NCBI GenBank assembly: GCA_029817715.1
Contig: JARUPY010000606.1
Span: forward strand, 7,502,001 to 7,566,000
DNA from: Melastoma dodecandrum
Lineage: Eukaryota; Streptophyta; Magnoliopsida; Myrtales; Melastomataceae
Length of the DNA stretch: 64,000 nucleotides
Reading direction: 5' to 3'
The notes below the pieces were generated by a model. That model was given only the letters and a program-made list of their open reading frames with translations. It searched no databases and had not been told where the DNA came from. Positions within the stretch are counted from its first letter, which is position 1. The number at the start of each line of letters is the position of its first letter. Positions 13,982 to 25,717 of this stretch are shown here, in pieces. The position numbers and the translations under genes were made by a program.

Positions 13982-16900
13982 ATGGAGAGCTTCTTCCTCA
14001 AGGACTTCGATGTGGACCCCAAGAACAGGTCCGAGGAGGCCCTTCGCAGGTGGAGGTCCGCCGTCACCATCGTCAAGAACCGCCGACGTCGCTTCCGCAT
14101 GACCGCCGATCTCTCCAAGCGTTCCGAGGCCAACAAGCAGCGCAAGGACATCCAGGTCCCTTCCTAACCTTTTTTTCTTCCTTCTCTCCTTCCCTCCCTC
14201 CCTCCTCGTCCTGCTTGCGCATCCGACCTTTCTCGTCCCAATTGTCTGCCTCTACGACGACGACAAATCCCTTCCCGTCCTATTTATTCACTGCCGCCAT
14301 CACACAAAAGCATAATAAACCGCAGAATTAATTTCAGAATTTTACTGTCTTCTGCAAATCCTCCAATTAAGCCAATGCTATTATGCTTTATTTGGCTTAT
14401 TCTTCATTACTGTACTTAAAAAAAAAAAAGTCTCCATTTGTACGCATTTCCCACGGCAAGTTCAATGTTTGTCTCGTCTTTGTTTGACTCTGCTAATTCC
14501 TGGCATCATCTTCTGGTCCTTAATTGTATTCGTCTGGTCCTTAATGGATGGGGCAACTACTGTTGATATAGACATGGAGGGGATGTGGACCCCCCCCCCA
14601 AAGGAATCTCAGTACCCGAGCGCACCACGAAACCCCAGCGAAGTTTCCTCCTTTCCTGGATTTAGCTACTAGCATCGGCATTTCACCTTTACCATCCTTT
14701 GTGATTCCTACTGTTGGGTCTCTCTATCTGGGGAGGATATCGTGGAATTTGAGATGATGTATACTTTATATTGTTATTTGATTTATTACTTTGGTTGGTG
14801 TATTAGCAGTAGTTGTTCCTTTCATCCCTTTTGCTTTTCCCTGGAAGGCTTTTAGCTTCACCACGTTATTAAAATGTTTTTAGCTGTATTTTCTTATCCC
14901 AGGAGAAGATACGAGTTGCGTTGTACGTGCAGAAGGCCGCCCTACAATTCATCGAGGGTGTGTAGAAGAATAAGATGTTTCTTTTCTTTCCTTTTCTTTT
15001 TCATAACTGTAATCTGACCCGCCTTCTGTTATCATGAAGCTGGCGGACCTCCGGAATACAAACTGCCCGACGAAGTCCGAGAAGCGGGCTTCGGCATTGA
15101 CCCGGAGGAGCTAGCGGCAATAGTGCGTGGTCACGATACAAAGCGGCTGAAGCTTCATGGCGGGGTCGAAGGTATTGCCAAGGAAGTTGCTGTCTCCCTT
15201 GATGAGGGGGTTTGCACGCGTGCCGGTGCTGCCAAGCCGCCCGTATCAGCGAGACAAGAAGTCTACGGATTTAATAGATATACCGAGAAGCCCCCCAGAT
15301 CATTTCTCACGTTCGTTTGGGAAGCATTGCAGGATCTTACACTTATCATACTCATGGTTTGTGCCGTGGTCTCCGTAGGAGTCGGGCTAGCCACGGAAGG
15401 GTGGCCGAAGGGGATGTATGATGGACTAGGTATAATTCTTAGTATATTCCTTGTGGTCTTGGTCACGGCGATCAGCGATTACAGGCAATCTTTGCAGTTC
15501 AGAGATCTGGACAAGGAGAAGAAGAAGGTGTTCATTCATGTCACGAGGGATGGCTGTCGAGAGAAGGTGTCCATCTACGACCTGGTCGTTGGAGATGTCG
15601 TTCATCTTTCTATAGGAGACGTTGTTCCTGCAGATGGGATATTTGTGTCAGGATACAGCCTTCTGATTGATGAATCCAGCCTTTCTGGTGAGAGCGAGCC
15701 GGTGAATGTTTACGAGGAAAGGCCTTTCCTTCTATCAGGAAGCAAAGTTCAAGATGGGTCAGCAAAAATGCTAGTGACAACAGTTGGGATGAGGACCGAG
15801 TGGGGGAAGCTGATGGAAACCCTGAGCGAGGGTGGAGATGATGAGACGCCATTGCAAGTGAAGCTTAATGGAGTCGCCACGATTATCGGTAAAATCGGCT
15901 TGGTTTTCGCCGTGCTAACGTTTCTTGTTCTGACGGTAAGGTTCTTGGTGGAGAAGGCGCTGAAGCATGAGATCACGCACTGGTCTTCTTCGGATGCCTT
16001 GGACCTGTTGGACTACTTTGCGATTGCCGTTACTATCATCGTTGTCGCTGTTCCAGAGGGATTGCCACTAGCCGTTACGCTTAGCCTGGCGTATGCAATG
16101 AAGAAGCTCATGAACGACTGGGCGCTTGTTAGGCATCTCTCTGCATGCGAGACGATGGGTTCCGCTAGTTGCATCTGCACCGACAAAACTGGCACATTGA
16201 CGACGAATCACATGATAGTAACCAAGACATGGTTATGCGGTAAAGCAGTAGATATAAAAGACGTGGAGTGTAAAGAAGCCTTCAAATCAGATTTCTCCGA
16301 TGCCGTACTGATCATACTTCTGCAGTCAATTTTTCAGAACACTACCTGTGAAGTTGTCACCGACAAACAGGGAAAGCATTCTGTCATGGGAACACCTACT
16401 GAGTCAGCGTTGTTGGAGTTCGGTCTGCTTCTTGGCGGTGATCTCGGTGCTCAGCGCAAGGAGTGTAAAGTTCTTAAGGTGGTACCCTTCAGCTCGGTGA
16501 GGAAGAAGATGTCCGTGCTCATTACCATACCTGATGGAGGGGTGAGGGCCTTCTGCAAGGGCGCCTCCGAGATTGTCCTTCAAATGTGTGACAAAATAAT
16601 CAATAGCAATGGAGAGACTGCTCCACTGTCGAAGAAAAAGGTTAAAGACATAAGAAATGTCATCGATGGTTTCGCATCAGATGCTCTTAGGACACTTTGC
16701 TTAGCATATAGAGATATAGACAACTCTTCCAATAAGGACAACATTCCCGAGGATGGATACACCTTGATAGCCATCATCGGAATAAAAGATCCTGTGCGCC
16801 CCGGAGTCAAGGAGGCGGTGCAGACCTGTTTAGCTGCTGGAATTACTGTCCGAATGGTGACTGGCGACAATATTAACACAGCCAAAGCCATTGCTAGAGA

Positions 16901-18295
16901 GTGTGGCATACTCACGGACGGTGGGATCGCGATAGAAGGGCCGGAATTTCGTAACAAATCTCCTGATCAGATGAGAGAGATCATTCCTAGAATTCAGGTT
17001 TCTATGGTTTAGCAATCTTCGGTTACCAGTTCATTAAGTTTTCGGAGATGCCCTTGCTCTCAAACTGGTTTTTGTTGCAATGCAGGTCATGGCTCGGTCT
17101 TTGCCCTTGGATAAGCACACATTAGTTACTAATTTGAGGAACATGTTCAAGGAGGTCGTCGCGGTGACCGGTGATGGGACCAACGATGCTCCTGCTTTGC
17201 ACGAGGCGGACATTGGTCTTGCCATGGGCATTGCTGGCACAGAGGTGTGTGCTTCTGACATATTTGGCTGGCAACCTGATAAACCCTACAGTTGTATGCT
17301 CAGTGGTCTTGACAAAGTGTGCTTGTTGTGTAGGTAGCGAAAGAGAGCGCCGATGTTATAATCATGAACGACGACTTCGCCACCATTGTGAATGTGACCA
17401 AATGGGGACGTGCTGTATACATCAACATACAGAAGTTTGTACAGTTCCAACTCACCGTAAATATCGTGGCACTGGTCACAGATTTTGTTTCGGCTTGCAT
17501 CACAGGTGAAATCTTGTAATTTCCGTTAGTCGCAACAGGTTCGAGATGCTTCTACTGAAGAACTTCCTTTCAATTCCTTTCAGGATCTGCCCCTCTCACG
17601 GCAGTTCAGTTACTCTGGGTTAACATGATAATGGACACCCTCGGCGCGTTGGCATTGGCCACGGAACCTCCTAATGATGACCTGATGAAGAGGCCGCCGG
17701 TCAGTCGGGGTACAAGTTTCATAACCAGGGCAATGTGGAGGAATATAATCGGCCAGAGCATTTATCAGCTCATCATCCTCGGCATTCTCGATTTCGGCGG
17801 AGAGAGGCTTCTTGGATTAAGCGGTTCCAATGCCAGCAGCATTCTGAACACCGTGATATTCAACACGTTTGTTTTCTGCCAGGTAGGGGACTCTACCAAA
17901 GAAATCTCCATCCTCGGAAACTCTGGATTCGATTCGGCACTTTCCTGTCTTACGAGCCCTATCTGTCGCGTATCTATATTCAGGTTTTCAATGAAATAAA
18001 CAGCCGAGACATCGAGAAGATCAATGTGTTCCGTGGGATTTTCAGCAGCTGGGTGTTCTTGGGTGTAATGGTCTCCACGGTTGCCTTCCAGGCCATAATA
18101 GTGGAGTTCCTCGGCGACTTCGCGAGCACGGTTCCGCTCAGCTGGCAACTATGGGTCCTATGCGTTCTGATCGGGTCAGTGAGCCTTCCCGTCGGAGCTA
18201 TTCTCAAGTGCATCCCAGTGGAAAGAAGAAATGTCGCGTTCAAAGAAAACCATAACGGGTACGAGCCGCTACCTTCAGGGCCGGAGCTCGCTTGA
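13982..18295 (+). CDS. ACA: Autoinhibited Ca2+-ATPase (P2B type, ACA4/ACA11-like), 7 exons, 1042 aa
   Basis: The enzyme should pump Ca2+ out of the cytosol, probably at the vacuolar or another endomembrane as known for ACA4/ACA11. Exons: 13982-14155, 14903-14957, 15040-16997, 17086-17244, 17334-17505, 17584-17882, 17984-18295; the total is 3129 bp with all phases joining. The basic N-terminus ([17 protein letters not shown]) is the region that in this family binds calmodulin and autoinhibits. Other marks are [12 protein letters not shown], the [13 protein letters not shown] membrane segment, the phosphorylation motif [10 protein letters not shown], the hinge [18 protein letters not shown] and a C-terminal six-helix block. 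[19 protein letters not shown] and the GYEPLPSGP tail point to ACA4/ACA11 and away from ACA1/ACA2. No break is visible. Confidence 0.95.
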
Positions 18296-18636
18296 ATTGG
18301 AGGGGGGGGAGGGATATGAAAAAGGGTCATCGAAAACTACCTGATTCATAACTGATGCATGGTTAGCAGGCCATGAGGAATTTTGTCGAAATAGTTAAAG
18401 GCAATTGCAACAATTTGTTCTTCCCTTTTCGTTACTAAGGCGTTTTGATCAAATTCGTCTTAAAGATTTGAAGGGAAAGTTAATGATGCAAATAAGAATG
18501 ACAATAATAATGTGGGATAAGAATTCCGCGTTGCCGATTCATGGATTCATAGTTTACATGCACAGAAAAAGAATGTTACCTCGAATGCAAGTAAGCTCCC
18601 TCCACCGAAACAACACCAGACATCGGCCGTCGGAGA
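18296..18636. other. Convergent 3' spacer
   Basis: This joins the 3' end of the + strand Ca2+-ATPase gene to the 3' end of the - strand transporter copy. It begins with a G-rich run just after the ATPase stop and contains no recognisable gene. Confidence 0.5.
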
Positions 18637-20275
18637 TCACTTGAATTTCTTCTTAGCTTGGCTATAGGCAACGACTCCCATGACGGTTATAGCATATCCG
18701 CCAATCCCCATCACGGTTACTGGCTTCCTGAACAGGAGGATTGATATGACGACAGCTACTGCACCTTTTGCATTGCCTAATACCTGTCAGAAGATGTAGC
18801 GTCGGCCGAACGATATCATTTCGCGCTGATAGAGTAGACACATGCTCAGGCACGAAAGAGTACCAGCCGACAAATGCAAAGAATCGAACCTGGAGAATGA
18901 GGGCGCTCGTATGTTTTGTCACCAAGAAGTTTGACAAGTTGGCTACGTAGGCAGTCGAGGCGTTCACGAAAAGAAGCGACCATAAATATTTTTTCTCCCT
19001 ACCGAGAGACAGGGTCAAGTTGAACACGTTTGGCTCCATTACAAGGGACACGGGCAGTAGAACCAGAACAGCAATCGGTGCCATATAGAGAAGCAAGTTC
19101 ATTGAGTTCAACTTCTCCCTGTAAGGCAGAGATACGCAGAGCGAAATCAGGCAGACTTCGCGATCTAGCCTTTTCCTATCGGTTAAGCTTACTGCAACAT
19201 TTCACTAGAGTTATGTGAGATCGAATTTCAACAATTTAACAGACTAACATCAGATAAGATAAGATCCCTCAAGTTCCAGCACCACCTACCCTTCAGATGA
19301 CAGCAGGATGCCCTGAAGCCCTGACTTGAAAGCCCTTGCAGCAGTCGCACTGATGCACATGATGAATCCAAACAAGTGGAAACTTGGCTCTCCCTGTCAT
19401 CAACAAGACTTGTTTTGTTCAGTTAATAACACGACGAGTTTTCTGCATCTAATCATAATGAGAATCGAGGATGTATCGGTCCGCTCATACATTGCCAGTG
19501 CTCAGACCTATCGGATAAGCTAAAGCTATGGACATTGAGAATGATCATTTCCAGGGAGATCCATGTCTCAGTTCCAACATCTAGTCTGCCTCGGAACACA
19601 AGAAACATGCTAAATTTAACCCATCAGTTCAACTGCCAACTTAACTCGAATCCAGACAACGCCATCCATCGCGAAACACACGAAATCTCGTCAATGCTGA
19701 ATCAACCACATCAAACCCAGGTAGTCACCAAACGATCGCCAGATCCAACCAAAAGTCACTAGAATAAGAAGACAGTACCCCGCTGGCAATGACTACGCCG
19801 GCAACAACAGGCACCAGAGCGGCATAAGTGGCCCAAGCCTCCCTCTTGAGGGTGTAATAAGGTACGCGAAGACGGCCGTGAAAAAGGGGGTGGTGGCGCC
19901 TACGGCCTGGTTGAAGCTGACGGGGAGGTACCTAAGGCTGACATTGCCGCCGACGACTGACCCACAAAAGACGACGTCAAAGTGGCGATCTTGACGAGCT
20001 GGGACCTCGACCTGACGGCCTGAAGAAGACGATGGAGGCGTAGCTGAAGAAGGCGCAGGCGGTCATGTGGCATGGCATATGGTGAGGAAGATTGGGAACC
20101 GGAAATTGTAGTTGGAGAGGAGGAACTTGTTGAGGAGGATCACCCCGATGTTGGAGGAGTACCACAGGGCTATCAGCGATGCAATGAAGATCGGTCCCAA
20201 GTAAGGAGGAGGAGGAGAAGAGGGGGCCGGAGATTTCTGGGTTTCCGACAGGTAAGAGGAAGAAGACGACGACAT
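18637..20275 (-). pseudogene. Frameshifted UDP-uronic acid transporter-like (NST/TPT family) copy
   Basis: The intact relatives (Arabidopsis UUAT1, At5g04160, and UUAT2) are ten-helix Golgi carriers of UDP-uronic acids. Exon blocks on the - strand: 20275-19779, 19393-19290, 19118-18890 and 18783-18637. Exon 1 encodes the family core ([36 protein letters not shown]), but only by changing frame. A 5-bp TGCCA duplication near 20,068 shifts frame; the segment after SIVFF is altered; one base is missing at ATL/VVFC; and two extra bases lie near 19,860. Its 497 bp are not a multiple of three, although the flanking phases require it. Exons 2-4 (480 bp, 159 aa plus stop) are fully open and end [10 protein letters not shown]. 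An earlier in-frame ATG at 20,335 also exists. Assembly errors are the main alternative, but a 5-bp tandem duplication is not a typical one. Confidence 0.8.
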
Positions 20276-20753
20276 TGCCGTCGGAGGTTGTTCCAAGTCT
20301 TCCTGCAGTTGGAGGGACTTGCGTTCGTGTGCCATCGCTGACGAAGGCTGACGAGATGATTCTTGGGATTATGTTGTTCTTGTTGTTGATGTTTGAGCTC
20401 GTTGATGTTTGGGCTGTTTCGGACAACAACCGTTGGTGGGGTGAACGGGGATTTTCGGACAGTTTTAGCAGTTCGCTGGGATCTGAAGTTGACTTGGGAT
20501 TATATGGCTTTTCTTTATCTCTGGATGGGTTTGAGAGACCGATCGGGAGGAGCAAGAAGCCAAAGCTTAGAACTGTCGGCTTAAAAAAGCATCAATGGAC
20601 AGAGTAATTGGATCCGGAATCCTCCTCCTCACTTTGACTTTAAAAGCCTGTTGTGAGATTTAACAGTGACTGTATATAACTGAGCAGAAGCCTTCAAACA
20701 AGAGGAGGAATAATGCCTTGGTATGCATAAGGCTACTAGATGCCGCGCTACTG
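20276..20753. promoter_or_regulatory. Spacer upstream of the transporter copy
   Basis: This lies between the start of the transporter copy and the stop of the coiled-coil gene, both on the - strand. It must hold the old promoter and leader of the first and the 3'-UTR of the second. I see no further gene. Confidence 0.4.
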
Positions 20754-22361
20754 TCAGCTTGATTCTCTCCCTGCCTTAATGTCAACGTCATTCAGTGCTC
20801 GGACGAGATGAACTATTCGGTATTGGTTCTTGGCGTTCTCGGCCTTAAACTTCCGTGCCTGTAGGCATCGAGTGAAGGACATCCATGAGAGATTGTCTGC
20901 GCACTCATAGGCAATACTAGAAAAAACATGGTCGAGTCGAGAAAAGAGCAAAGAATCACCTTCTCCTGTTCTGCAACTAATTCGGATTTCACTTGCTCGA
21001 GCTCTGACTCCAGCTGACTTATCCTTTTAAAGAGTTCTTCGTTGCCGGCATCTGGAAGTGTACAGACATAAGAAGTTTAAGTATGAACTAAAAAAAGATG
21101 AAGCACTCGCGTCTCCAGAATGACTTAAATGGCTTTGAGATACAACAGACCTTTCTCTTTGGTGAGAGCAGCTTCGAGCCTTGACAAGCGATCCTGTGTT
21201 GTCATTCAGAGATTAACATAAGACCAAGGATGTACATTGAGGAGCATCAAAACATTCGATCCTTATTGACCACAGAAAAGGGGATGCGAGAAAAACTTTT
21301 TCCATGTGAAGGAAACGTACCACACCTCAGGCTACTTCATTATTTCCAGCGGCATGAGTTAAAGATGCTGGATTTTAGACATCGAAACAAACAACTAGAA
21401 AAATGAATTGTGCCGGTCTATGACTACTGACCAATAACTAGTCCATGCCAACGACATCTAATCTATATAACTATTTCATTCAGACCCTGTATGGCTTCAG
21501 TTATTTGGGAATATCAAACACAACAAATATTTTTATCCGAGAATGCAAACACAGGTTCAAAATAACAGGAGAAATGCGACAAAGATGAAGCCTTAGTGAA
21601 CATAGTTTTGGCTTCTCAGTTCTCTGGTATCTATTGACACTCAAAGCTCCCACTTTGCGGGCAACCCCTAGCACGTGAATTCCATTCCAGGCAGTACAGC
21701 TTCCCGAAGTATCTCGAATGTAATAAAACTGAAGCACACGGTGCTAAAACACTGAACGACAGCTACCCCATTCACCTGTGCATGCTGTGCTCATTTCATT
21801 TAATATCACAACCTCTCCCTGAATCCAGAAACGGGTCACATATCTCATACAGGAAGACAGGGGTTTAGAAGTACACGATTGGCCAAATTATCAGAGTCAT
21901 GTCGATTAAGTTCGCCCGCTCGGAGAAATAAGCAGGCCACAGCTGAGAGCTTGAAACCAAACACGGGTCTAATTTTGCGGCGGAGGATGTGTCGCCAGCA
22001 TGTACCAGCGCAGGCAATGAGAGAAGGATCATAATATACTCGATCAATTCATCGCAAAAACTCTGTAGCCAAAAACGACTGAAGATCCAATCCAAACTGA
22101 TTCACCGGAACACGAAGGACACAACCTTCCAGAGTCAACAACACCACAACTCGACATGTCTCCCCAGAATCCCCCAAAGCTAAAAGAAAAATCCCATTTC
22201 ACCTTCATCAGATCAGATTTCACCGTTCCCCTAAAAGCTTCAAGAAAGAAAAGAAGGAACCAAAAAAGAAAGAGTCATGCCTCGGCTTGGGAGGCTCTCT
22301 GGTAGAACGGCCTCAAAGCTTGTTGGAGGAGGCCCTCTGGACTACACTCGGACTCCCCCAT
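20754..22361 (-). CDS. Small conserved coiled-coil protein, 4 exons, 106 aa, with a GC-AG first intron
   Basis: I do not know a function. Exons on the - strand: 22361-22281, 21193-21151, 21051-20960 and 20858-20754. They total 321 bp and join in phase. The protein starts MGESECSPEGLLQQALRPFY and continues with heptad-like helix (RLSRLEAALTKEK, then LFKRISQLESELEQVKSEL) to a basic end containing YRIVHLVRAL. I recall similar short plant proteins but no name. The join QRASQAE/DRLSRLEAAL is smooth and uses the donor GAG|GCATGA, a GC-AG intron of 1087 bp. The other introns are GT-AG. The alternative is that a GT donor mutated and this copy now splices poorly. Confidence 0.75.
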
Positions 22362-23400
22362 CCCCTACCCCCCCGGCAGCCAGGCAGTTAGATGTTTAAA
22401 CCTCGTACCTGCGGACGGGCAGGCAGGAATCCCTAAACCCAGCCGTCCACTTAGCACTTTAACTTATGCCCCTCAGGGAAATCGGCGTTTGTTATTTTGG
22501 GCCGGTTTAGGAGGACTCGTAATAACTTTAAGTCAGTCGATCTTGGAGGGAGGGTGGTAAGAAAGGGGAGGACGACGACGACGAAGCCCATTGGTTCAAA
22601 GGAGGATGTCAGGCGAGATCTCAGATCCAGATTCAGCTCGTATCCACATGGTAACTTTGCTGGGCCTACTACCATTTTGACCGATGTTTCATGGCTATCA
22701 TCTTCGTGAAGAAGGCAGCTTCATTTTTGTGAGATTTGGGTGCTCCACAAATTCTCGGAAGATCCAATTTTTCTGTGCAGGAGGAGATCTTTGGACTACT
22801 CCTACTCTGTAATGGTTTACTTCCCACGCCCTCTCCAGAATCTTCTCACTACCTGAACTATCTATCCTAAAGCTGCCCGATTCTTCATGGTTACCTTTGG
22901 AAGTATAGGCTGATAGCTTCGATGCAAAGCTGGGGTAAGCTTTTTCGCCCAGATAAAGGCGGTGTGACCCGACTGTAATGTATGCGTCACGAGCACGTTA
23001 TATATTCGCTTAACTCTAAACCCCGACTGATGTAACGGTAAAATGTCCGGCGCAGAAACAGTACCTCCTCGCCCCTGCCTCCACGACCTCCCCTCCGCTC
23101 CCTACGTGCTACAGGGCATGATTACTGGTTTCTTTTTGTGATGTTTTAGATGCCTGTGGGTTGAGCTGATGTTTCATCGACCTTGTTCTGGGCAATTTTC
23201 GAGAGATTTTGACTGGGACAAAATCGATGCTAATGAGTTAAGGGAAGCCTCGGGTATTCTGTTTCAGACGATACGAGAATATTAAACTTTCGTGCCACGT
23301 CGGATTTTGATTCGGTTAAATGTTCTAATTCCGTTCAAACATACCAGGCAAAGTCGTACATTCTTATTCTCGAAATTCAGGGTCGTTACATTAATAATGG
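22362..23400. other. Spacer holding a dehydrogenase gene fragment
   Basis: The first part is presumably the promoter of the coiled-coil gene. The middle holds the MMSDH-derived fragment listed separately. From about 22,985 to the carbonic anhydrase stop I see nothing recognisable. Confidence 0.4.
22638..22981 (+). pseudogene. ALDH6B2: Unprocessed fragment of the methylmalonate-semialdehyde dehydrogenase gene
   Basis: This stretch matches the intact gene at about 38,980-39,300 and then jumps to about 39,874. In order it carries part of exon 14 (ggtaactttgctgggcct), intron 14 (ggcagcttcattttt, caatttttctgtgcag), exon 15 (gaggagatctttgga), intron 15, the first bases of exon 16 (ggctgatagcttcgatg), and then directly exon 19 (gcaaagctggggtaagc, cagataaaggcggtg). 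Intron 16 to exon 18 are missing. Because introns are present, this arose by DNA duplication. Stops and substitutions rule out coding function. Confidence 0.88.
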
Positions 23401-24993
23401 TCACTGAGAGGACAAGTAAACAGGCCTTCCATTCTCTGGCTGGATAGGCCTTGCATTATTCTCAAATCCCTGCCAGGGGCAAACAAAGATTTACAAGTTT
23501 AGCATCCATCCATCTTTTGTCTTCCTGCCCATTGAAATCGCTCGAACACAACAGAACTTACCGCATCAACAGCATTTCTCAGCGACTCGACTTGTTCCCT
23601 TGATACGCTTCTTACCTGACGTAACGTAACAACAAACAAATTCAGGGATTGGCAATCTAAGATGACAACACAGAGGGACAATCCTTCTGTAATATGATGA
23701 ACCTTCTCGATTACAGTCCATGTCACCCCCTCTGTGCAAGGAGGGACCGTGAGGGAGCCCTTGTATCTGAAATACTTCCCTTGTCCAAACCCGATGTCCC
23801 TGGGATCCACGACCCCGAGATGAGTTTCTTCCTTGCTGACTGTCTTGATGTATTTGTACAGCTGTGCACGATGTCATGGACATGCAGTTATGAATGGATG
23901 GAGAAAAATTTAATTGTTCGAGAGTTTCGTGTCATTTGGTGACGTGCACATTATCCAGGAAAGGATCCGGTCCGCCGTACTTGTAAAGAATCCCAATAAC
24001 GGCGATGTGCCCGTGTGCACTCTGGTGTACCACGTGAAGCTCTATCTCGTATCTGCAATATCAGACATTCTGACATTTCAAAAAGGGAATCGCCGATGGA
24101 GCGAGAAGATGGCTAGCTACTTTTGGGGCAGGACGGACCTTGTTCCGCCGAAAGAGTGCTCGGTAGGAGAATGCCAGTGGCACTGGAGAAGGTTGAAACG
24201 AGTCCCGTCGATGACGATGTGTCCTGCATCTCCGTTCCACTTAACCTGGATCATCACGAGTCAAGTTCTCTTACAACAACCCCAGAGAGAAGAATACAGT
24301 GAAAACCTTTCTTTAGGAAATGTTTTTGCTCACCGTAATGTCATGGCCTCTGCTGACGATAACGGCAGGGGCAGGCTTGTAGTCCAACTTCTGTTTCCCC
24401 AGAAGAGGAGAGACGAGTGCCTTTCCCGGAGACAAATCAATGGGAGACTGCAAATTCCCACGTCTGCAGGCTGCCCATTCTGGGTTTAGGTATCCCCACC
24501 TTGACGGGTCTTTCCCAGTTCCATTGATGTAGGTGAACGGGGGATCCTCATGCCCACCATCCTCTATTGATCCCCACCCCCCACGTGAAGCCATGTTAAC
24601 GCCGCCAAACAGACGAATGAACAATATCAGACAAAAGGACATGTGATCCTTGTGGTAAGAACAAGAACAAAATGACAGCTTAGAATGAGTTTGGAATCTA
24701 ATCCCAGCACACTTCAAAAACCAAAATCCCGAGTTACAGTCCTCGACAATAAAGTAGTGGGATGGTGTTTTTCTGATCCAGTCGAATCAATAAATCCACT
24801 GTGAAAAGTTGCAAACAAGCAGCAGTTGATACACAACAGTTAAACAGGGGAAGAACGGGAGGTGCAGAGGAAGAATCTCACCAACATCTACAAATTCAGG
24901 AGCCACGGAAGCAGTGACCTTGTTCGGGAATGCAATGCAACTGAACACGAGGAGGAGAAGGCAGAGGCCTGAAGAGTTTCCGAAATGCAACAT
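23401..24993 (-). CDS. Alpha-carbonic anhydrase, tandem copy A, 7 exons, 277 aa
   Basis: The product should be a secreted or organellar zinc enzyme that interconverts CO2 and bicarbonate. It belongs to the plant ACA7/nectarin-3-like group of alpha-CAs. Exons on the - strand: 24993-24882, 24563-24334, 24245-24139, 24052-23950, 23861-23703, 23615-23562 and 23469-23401 (834 bp, all phases fit). A signal peptide with a hydrophobic core (GLCLLLLVFSCIAF) is followed by GNLQSPIDL. The zinc histidines are in LLQCHWHSPTEHSF and ELHVVHQSAHG. The end has [15 protein letters not shown] and NGRPVYLSSQ. I chose the ATG at 24,993 because an AT-rich TATA-like stretch (about 25,072-25,082) lies just upstream; an in-frame ATG at 25,092 is upstream of it. 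The active site looks intact. Confidence 0.9.
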
Positions 24994-25717
24994 GGATTCC
25001 CCACACTGTCGAGTCTCGAGTCGACGAAGACGATGATGGTAATGATGAGATGAGTGTGTATCCAGCAACAAATATAAAATAGTAGTACTCAAGACCTCCT
25101 AATAGCATGTTTGGATCGCCGGAATGCAATCGGAATCAATGTCGTTAAGAATAGATTCCTTCAGCGACTCTTTCCATTAAGAAAATGGATTTTGAATTGT
25201 AGCTTCTCAAAATATATCTGAGGATAAGGAATGATAGAGATAGAGATATGGTGGTGGGATTGAAGTAATGTCCTCGGTACAATGGCGGCATTTGCAGTCG
25301 GATAAGTTATTAGTTAGTCCATGGAACTTAACCTGGATTGATTCAACCATCTGTGCCTTTCTTGGCAGAATTTCAGGTCAAGTGTCCCTCGTTTCTCCGG
25401 ATGGCTTCCTTACGCGCTATATTCATGTCATCTATGTTTTTATGCAGGTTCGAAAGTTCGGTATTCTACGGTTTTCAGTTACGCCTGTAATGTTTCAATC
25501 TGTCTGTCATCGTGAGCTCGGTTTGTCTGTGTTGTCTTTCTCCTTGCAGCCTCTAGGAGGAGGGTGTAATAGTGTTTATTTATCATAAGTATTCTTCCTT
25601 GTAAGAAGAAAGTACACATGCTCCTAGTGGGTTTTCATCCCGTCGACAGACATTCAGTTCAGTAGTTACTACAAACACGCATCTTCGGTCTTCGGCCACA
25701 AGTGTTTCGACGACACG
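24994..25717. promoter_or_regulatory. Spacer between the two carbonic anhydrases
   Basis: This holds the promoter of copy A, with a TATA-like A/T stretch near 25,072-25,082, and the 3' region of copy B. I see no further gene. Confidence 0.45.

Noticed and set aside
15263..16957. Several long open frames antisense to the Ca2+-ATPase gene
   Set aside because: They are shadows of the long sense exon and show no independent protein features.
18880..18893. tRNA T-loop-like word ggttcgattc on the - strand
   Set aside because: It falls at an exon-intron border of the transporter copy, and no cloverleaf arms surround it.
24994..25092. Longer N-terminus for carbonic anhydrase A from an earlier ATG
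   Set aside because: It would start upstream of the TATA-like stretch and add a His/Arg-rich segment before an otherwise good signal peptide.
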